From: Acidimicrobiales bacterium
Lineage (GTDB): Bacteria > Actinomycetota > Acidimicrobiia > Acidimicrobiales > RAAP-2
DNA: 7,995 bases
Assembly: GCA_030044045.1 (NCBI GenBank)
Contig: JASHWO010000188.1
Location: 1-7,995, forward strand
Direction of reading: 5' to 3'
Position numbers and translations under genes: made by a program. Shown here piece by piece: positions 4,468 through 7,995 of the stretch. Under the pieces are notes generated by a model. The model saw nothing but the letters and a program-made list of their open reading frames with translations, ran no database searches and was not told where the DNA came from. How positions within the stretch are numbered: position 1 is the first letter of the stretch; the number at the start of each line of letters is the position of its first letter.

Positions 4468-6080
4468 TCGGCGGTGCCTGTCGGGCTGTAGACGTCGCCG
4501 ACCTGGGAGTACCAGAACAGCTGGACGTCGGTCACCGAGACCGCGCCGCCGGCCCGGAGCGAGAGGTCGTCCACGCTGGAGGCCGGGACCGTCACCTGGT
4601 AGGTGTGCCACCCGCCGGCCGTCACCGGCACCGCCTGGGCGGCGCCGGTGCCCCACTGGACGTCGAGGGTGGTGGCCGTGCCGGCCCGGGCCCGGAGGGT
4701 CACCGTGGCCGGCGCTGTGCCCTGGACCCCGCCTGTCACGATGTGCTGGGTGGCCGTGCCTCCCCGCTGCAGGGTGGCGTAGCTGGTGGCCGTGGCGCTG
4801 GGCGCGGCCCTGGCTCCCCCCGTGAGGGTCCAGCCGGCGCCGCCCAGGGCGAAGGACTGGTTGTACAGCGGGCTCTGGTGGTAGTCCTGGTAGGTCCAGA
4901 GGGCGTAGCCCGCCGTGTACTGGTGCAGCAGCGGCTCGCTCTGGGCCATGAATGTCGGGATCTGGTTCGTTGTCAGCGCCGGGTTCTGGGCCACCACCGG
5001 GCTGTTGCTCTCGATCTCGTACTCGTAGATGAAGAGCGGCCGCCCGCCGCTCTGCGAGTGCATCCGGGAGAGGGTGGACTGCAGCGCGGCCACGCCCTGG
5101 GACGACGTCTCCACCGGTGTGGACGAGGGGTCGTCCATGTAGGGCGAGAAGTACATGCCGGTGACCGACGTCCCGGGCAGCTGGTACTGGGCCTGGTGTG
5201 TGTACGACCCGACCACCTGGGTGCCTGTGTACAGGGGGTCGATGTCCACCCGGGTCTCCATGGTGAGGCCGGGGAAGCGCTTCGAGGCCGGCACGAACAT
5301 GCGGTGGACCAGGGCTGTGTCCTGGTACTGGTACATCAGCTTGAAGCTGGGCTTGTCGGCCGGGGGCGTGGGCACGGCTGTCCAGTCGGCGAACTGGGTG
5401 CCGTAGTCGAACTCCACCTGGGCCAGGGTGTGGTGGGCCCGGAGCCAGGTCCGGTACCCGGTGGTGGTGGCCAGGGCCAACTGCTGGCTCGCTGTGCTGG
5501 TCCCCTGGGCCTCGAACACCGGCTCCCACAGGTCCTCCCAGGAGATGTAGGCCTCGCGGACGTTGTGGTACCGGGCGACGCTCCGGTGGATCTCGGCGAT
5601 GTAGCCGAGCCAGGCCGAGTACACCTTCGGGTTGCTCCAGACCTCGTCGAACCGGCTGGCCTCGGGGAGCTGGTCGGCCGGGTCCACGGCGAACTCGTAG
5701 CTCAGGCGCAGGATCACCCCCATGCCCAGCGCCTGCGCGTCGCCGATCACCCGGTCGAGGCGCTGGAGGGCCTGCTGGTCGTAGCGGGGCGGCGTGAGGT
5801 GGGTCTGGAACTCGTCCCAGGGCACGATCAGCCCGACGGTGTTGAAGCCGTCCTGCTGCATCCGGGCGAAGGCGGCCGGCGCGCCCGAGAGGTCGGAGCT
5901 CCACAGGTTCGTGGGGTTCCCGTTGCCGAAGTACTCGGCCGCGGCGATGTAGGAGGGCCGGGCCGCCGACGCGCCGGCCACCCCGGAGCCGACCCCGGTC
6001 CCGACGGCCGGGGCCAGCAGCGTGCCGGCCACCGTCGCCGCGCCGGCCAGTGCACCGAGGACCCGCCAGCGCGCCCTCAC
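4413..6080 (-). CDS. Secreted glycoside hydrolase-like protein (TIM-barrel clan) with C-terminal beta-sandwich domain
   Basis: The protein has 555 residues. Residues 1-39 form a signal peptide: RARWR, a long alanine/glycine/valine hydrophobic run, and probable cleavage after AGASA. A TIM barrel of the cellulase-like kind follows (about 44-400). YIAAAEYFG is the first strand, GFNTVGLIVPWDEF the second and GMGVILRLSYEF the third. E182 in YISWEDLWEP is the likely acid/base, E353 in FIYEYEIES the likely nucleophile, and W395 in YALWTYQDY lies on the last strand. Residues 411-555 look like a carbohydrate-binding beta-sandwich (WHTYQVTVPA, VSVTDVQLFWYS). Substrate and GH family are not resolved. 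The GTG start (6080-6078) overlaps the upstream glycosyltransferase stop (GTGA) and has GGAG five bases before it, so translation is coupled. It probably trims or releases the polysaccharide made by the partner. Confidence 0.8.
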   Translation of the reverse strand: MRARWRVLGALAGAATVAGTLLAPAVGTGVGSGVAGASAARPSYIAAAEYFGNGNPTNLWSSDLSGAPAAFARMQQDGFNTVGLIVPWDEFQTHLTPPRYDQQALQRLDRVIGDAQALGMGVILRLSYEFAVDPADQLPEASRFDEVWSNPKVYSAWLGYIAEIHRSVARYHNVREAYISWEDLWEPVFEAQGTSTASQQLALATTTGYRTWLRAHHTLAQVEFDYGTQFADWTAVPTPPADKPSFKLMYQYQDTALVHRMFVPASKRFPGLTMETRVDIDPLYTGTQVVGSYTHQAQYQLPGTSVTGMYFSPYMDDPSSTPVETSSQGVAALQSTLSRMHSQSGGRPLFIYEYEIESNSPVVAQNPALTTNQIPTFMAQSEPLLHQYTAGYALWTYQDYHQSPLYNQSFALGGAGWTLTGGARAAPSATATSYATLQRGGTATQHIVTGGVQGTAPATVTLRARAGTATTLDVQWGTGAAQAVPVTAGGWHTYQVTVPASSVDDLSLRAGGAVSVTDVQLFWYSQVGDVYSPTGTAEVGAGTLAPLNRQLTAGG

Positions 6081-7995
6081 CGGGGCTCCACCACGGACAG
6101 CCCCTGGGCCTTCAGCGTCTGGGCCAGGTCGGCCCGTACCCGGGCCGGCGACAGGCGCTCGGCCACCGCCCGCCGCCCGCCGGCGGCCAACCGCTCCCAC
6201 AGCACCCGGTCCCCGTAGGCGCGCACCACCGCCCCTGCGACGTCCTCCGCCCGATCCGCCACCAGTACCTCCTCGCCGTCGGCCAGGGCCATGCCCTCGG
6301 CGCCGATGGTGGTGGTCACCACCGGCAGGCCGTGGGCACACGCCTCGCCCACCTTCCCCTTCATCCCCGCCCCGTAGCGGAGCGGCGCCACGAACACCCG
6401 GGCCCGGCGGTACAGGTCCTCCAGGTCGGGGACCCAGCCGGTCACCGTCACCCCGTCGCCGGCCAGGGCCTCGACCGCCGGGGTGGGCCGGCTGCCGGCC
6501 AGCACCACCGGGACCGGGCCCAGCTCGGCTCGCACCCGGGGCAGGATCTCCTGCACCAGCCAGTCCACGGCGTCGCGGTTCGGGTCGTGCGCGTAGTTCC
6601 CCACGAAGAGCAGCCCGTGCCGGGCGTCGTAGCCGGGACCGGCCGCCTCCTCCCGGTGGACGTTCGGCACCACGGCCACCGGCACCGCCGGGTCGGCGGC
6701 CCGCAGCACCTCGGCCTCGGACGCCGAGACCACCCACACCTGGTCCACCAGGCCCACCAGGCTCCGCTCCATGCCGTAGTGGTAGTCGGCGCTCCGGGAG
6801 GCGGCCCACGGGCCAGCCTCGGTGCCCGCCTCCGTCCCGGCCCGCCGTTCCTCTCGCAAATAGTGGAGGTCCACGGTGTCGTAGACCAGCAGGGCGTCCG
6901 GGGCCAGCGAGCGCATCATCGGGTACTGGGCCCAGGCCACGGTGGGCCGGGACAGCACCACCAGCCGCAGGTCGCCGCCGACCCCGGCCACGTAGGCGTC
7001 GACGTCGGCCGGGTTGGCCAGCACCTCGATGCCCCGGGCGGTGAGCGCCTCCCGGTAGGGGGGGAGGTCGATCCCGTTGTTCGGGACGAAGGTCACGGCG
7101 AAGCCCAGGTCGCCGAGGATGCCCAGGAGCTCGGCCATCCGGCGGGAGCCGGAGTCGTGGTCGGGCATGGGCAGGCCGTGGTCGAACACCAGGCAGTGCC
7201 CGGCCGGCGCCCGCCGGCTGGCCGCCCGCACGTGCTCGTGGTCGGGGGCGCCGTGGTGGGCCAGCGCATCCGCCCACTTCTCGACGAAGGCGTGGCGGTT
7301 GACCTCCTGGTAGCGCTTGACCCCGGTGGTCACGTCGGTGCCGTGGCTGGCCCCCTCGAAGTGGGTGACCGCGGCCGCCGGCTGGTAGACCACCCGGTAG
7401 CCGTGGTGCCGGGCGGCGAAGCACAGGTCGGTGTCCTCGTAGTAGGCGGGGCGGAACCGCTCGTCCAGCCCGCCCACCAGGGCCAGCAGCTCGGCCCGCA
7501 CCAGCAGGCAGGCACCCGAGCAGTAGTCCACGTCCCGCAAGAAGCCGAAGCGCCGGTCGTCGGGATCCTGGTCCCGGCCGTAGTTGTGCCCGGAGCCGTC
7601 GGCCCAGACGACCCCGCCGGCCTCCTGCAGCCGCCCGTCGGGGTAGACCAGCCTGGCCCCCACCACCCCCACCCGCGGGTCGGCCTCCGCCGTGGCCACC
7701 AGGGCGTCGAGCCAGCCCGGGGCCACCTCGGTGTCGTTGTTCAGGAGGACCACGTAGCGGCCCCGGGCCCGGGCGATGCCCTCGTTGGTGGCGCCCAGGA
7801 ACCCCTGGTTCTCGTCGAGCCGGACGGCCACCACCCCGGTTACGGCAGGGAGCCGCGCCACCGTCTCGTCGCTCGAGGCGTCGTCCACCACGATCACCTC
7901 GTAGCCCACCGCGGTGGGGTCGGCGGCGATCGAGCACAGGCAGGCCGCGGTGCGGGCCCACTGGTCGTGGACCGGGACCACGATGCTGACCTCAG
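6077..7995 (-). CDS. Bifunctional glycosyltransferase, GT2 (GT-A) fused to a GT-B domain; 5' end outside the window
   Basis: The frame is open to the right edge (EVSIVVPVHDQW before any clear start), so the true N-terminus lies beyond 7995; the GTG at 7981 is internal. Numbering from that GTG, residues 1-240 are a family-2 domain. They show VVDDASSDET (31-40), LLNNDTE (79-85) as the metal/donor loop, and YYEDTDLC (180-187) as the catalytic acidic motif. Residues about 262-630 are a GT-B domain: CLVFDHGLPMPDHDSGSRR, VVPNV (437-441), LLFVGNYAHDPN (457-468) and the donor-site run PLRYGAGMKGKVGEACAHG (533-551). Such GT2/GT-B fusions build O-antigen-like or other surface glycans from nucleotide sugars in the cytoplasm. 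It overlaps the secreted hydrolase gene by four bases. Sugar specificity cannot be deduced. Confidence 0.88.
   Translation of the reverse strand, partial: EVSIVVPVHDQWARTAACLCSIAADPTAVGYEVIVVDDASSDETVARLPAVTGVVAVRLDENQGFLGATNEGIARARGRYVVLLNNDTEVAPGWLDALVATAEADPRVGVVGARLVYPDGRLQEAGGVVWADGSGHNYGRDQDPDDRRFGFLRDVDYCSGACLLVRAELLALVGGLDERFRPAYYEDTDLCFAARHHGYRVVYQPAAAVTHFEGASHGTDVTTGVKRYQEVNRHAFVEKWADALAHHGAPDHEHVRAASRRAPAGHCLVFDHGLPMPDHDSGSRRMAELLGILGDLGFAVTFVPNNGIDLPPYREALTARGIEVLANPADVDAYVAGVGGDLRLVVLSRPTVAWAQYPMMRSLAPDALLVYDTVDLHYLREERRAGTEAGTEAGPWAASRSADYHYGMERSLVGLVDQVWVVSASEAEVLRAADPAVPVAVVPNVHREEAAGPGYDARHGLLFVGNYAHDPNRDAVDWLVQEILPRVRAELGPVPVVLAGSRPTPAVEALAGDGVTVTGWVPDLEDLYRRARVFVAPLRYGAGMKGKVGEACAHGLPVVTTTIGAEGMALADGEEVLVADRAEDVAGAVVRAYGDRVLWERLAAGGRRAVAERLSPARVRADLAQTLKAQGLSVVEPR

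Noticed and set aside
4188..6218. A forward-strand open frame of 676 codons opposite the hydrolase gene
   Set aside because: It is an antisense shadow caused by high GC. Its translation is low-complexity Gly/Arg/Val-rich without motifs, while the reverse strand encodes a signal peptide and recognisable barrel strands.
6022..7044. A forward-strand 340-codon Pro/Arg-rich frame
   Set aside because: It is antisense to the GT-B domain and has the amino acid bias expected of a GC-rich shadow frame.
6081..7961. In-frame reverse-strand extension that would make the hydrolase a 1182-residue protein
   Set aside because: The extension is a Gly/Arg/Pro-rich shadow of the glycosyltransferase in another frame. 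The GTG at 6080 with GGAG upstream and a signal peptide right after it is the natural start.

Overview
The window is very GC-rich apart from a few AT-rich promoter-like islands. It uses GTG starts and stop/start overlaps, and its gene families (FitA/VapC, Fic, small HTH-nucleotidyltransferase pairs, a HicA-like toxin) are typical of Actinomycetota. An Acidimicrobiia-type actinobacterium is my guess, but the sequence does not fix the class.

Left part (1-633): the 3' end of an IS3-family transposase and its probable right terminal inverted repeat, then a complete reverse-strand VOC (glyoxalase/bleomycin-resistance fold) gene of lower GC than the rest.

Middle part (about 800-4380): a dense accessory region made almost entirely of toxin-antitoxin (TA) type genes and their remains. 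In order: a wrecked forward-strand Fic gene; a complete reverse-strand FitA-like/VapC module; a divergent forward-strand pair of an XRE-type HTH protein and a small MNT-like nucleotidyltransferase; a reverse-strand Fic remnant with a damaged active-site motif; and a forward-strand two-gene module of a Phd/HicB-like composite antitoxin and a HicA-like toxin. That last module is preceded by three 9-bp direct repeats overlapping an inverted repeat. The Fic remnant and the last module are bracketed by a 60-bp direct repeat (59/60 identical), whose right copy is the 3' end of the neighbouring glycoside hydrolase gene. This is the arrangement expected of a small element, or the remains of one, integrated at a gene's 3' end.

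Right part (4413-7995): a reverse-strand operon of a bifunctional glycosyltransferase (GT2 plus GT-B domains, 5' end outside the window) and a translationally coupled secreted glycoside hydrolase-like protein. Together they suggest synthesis and trimming of a surface or exported polysaccharide. This part looks like stable chromosome; the middle looks like a repeatedly invaded insertion site.

No tRNA, rRNA, CRISPR array or integrase gene was seen. The most interesting points are the 60-bp duplication of a gene 3' end around a TA module, the iteron-like operator, the composite antitoxin, and the HTH/nucleotidyltransferase pair.
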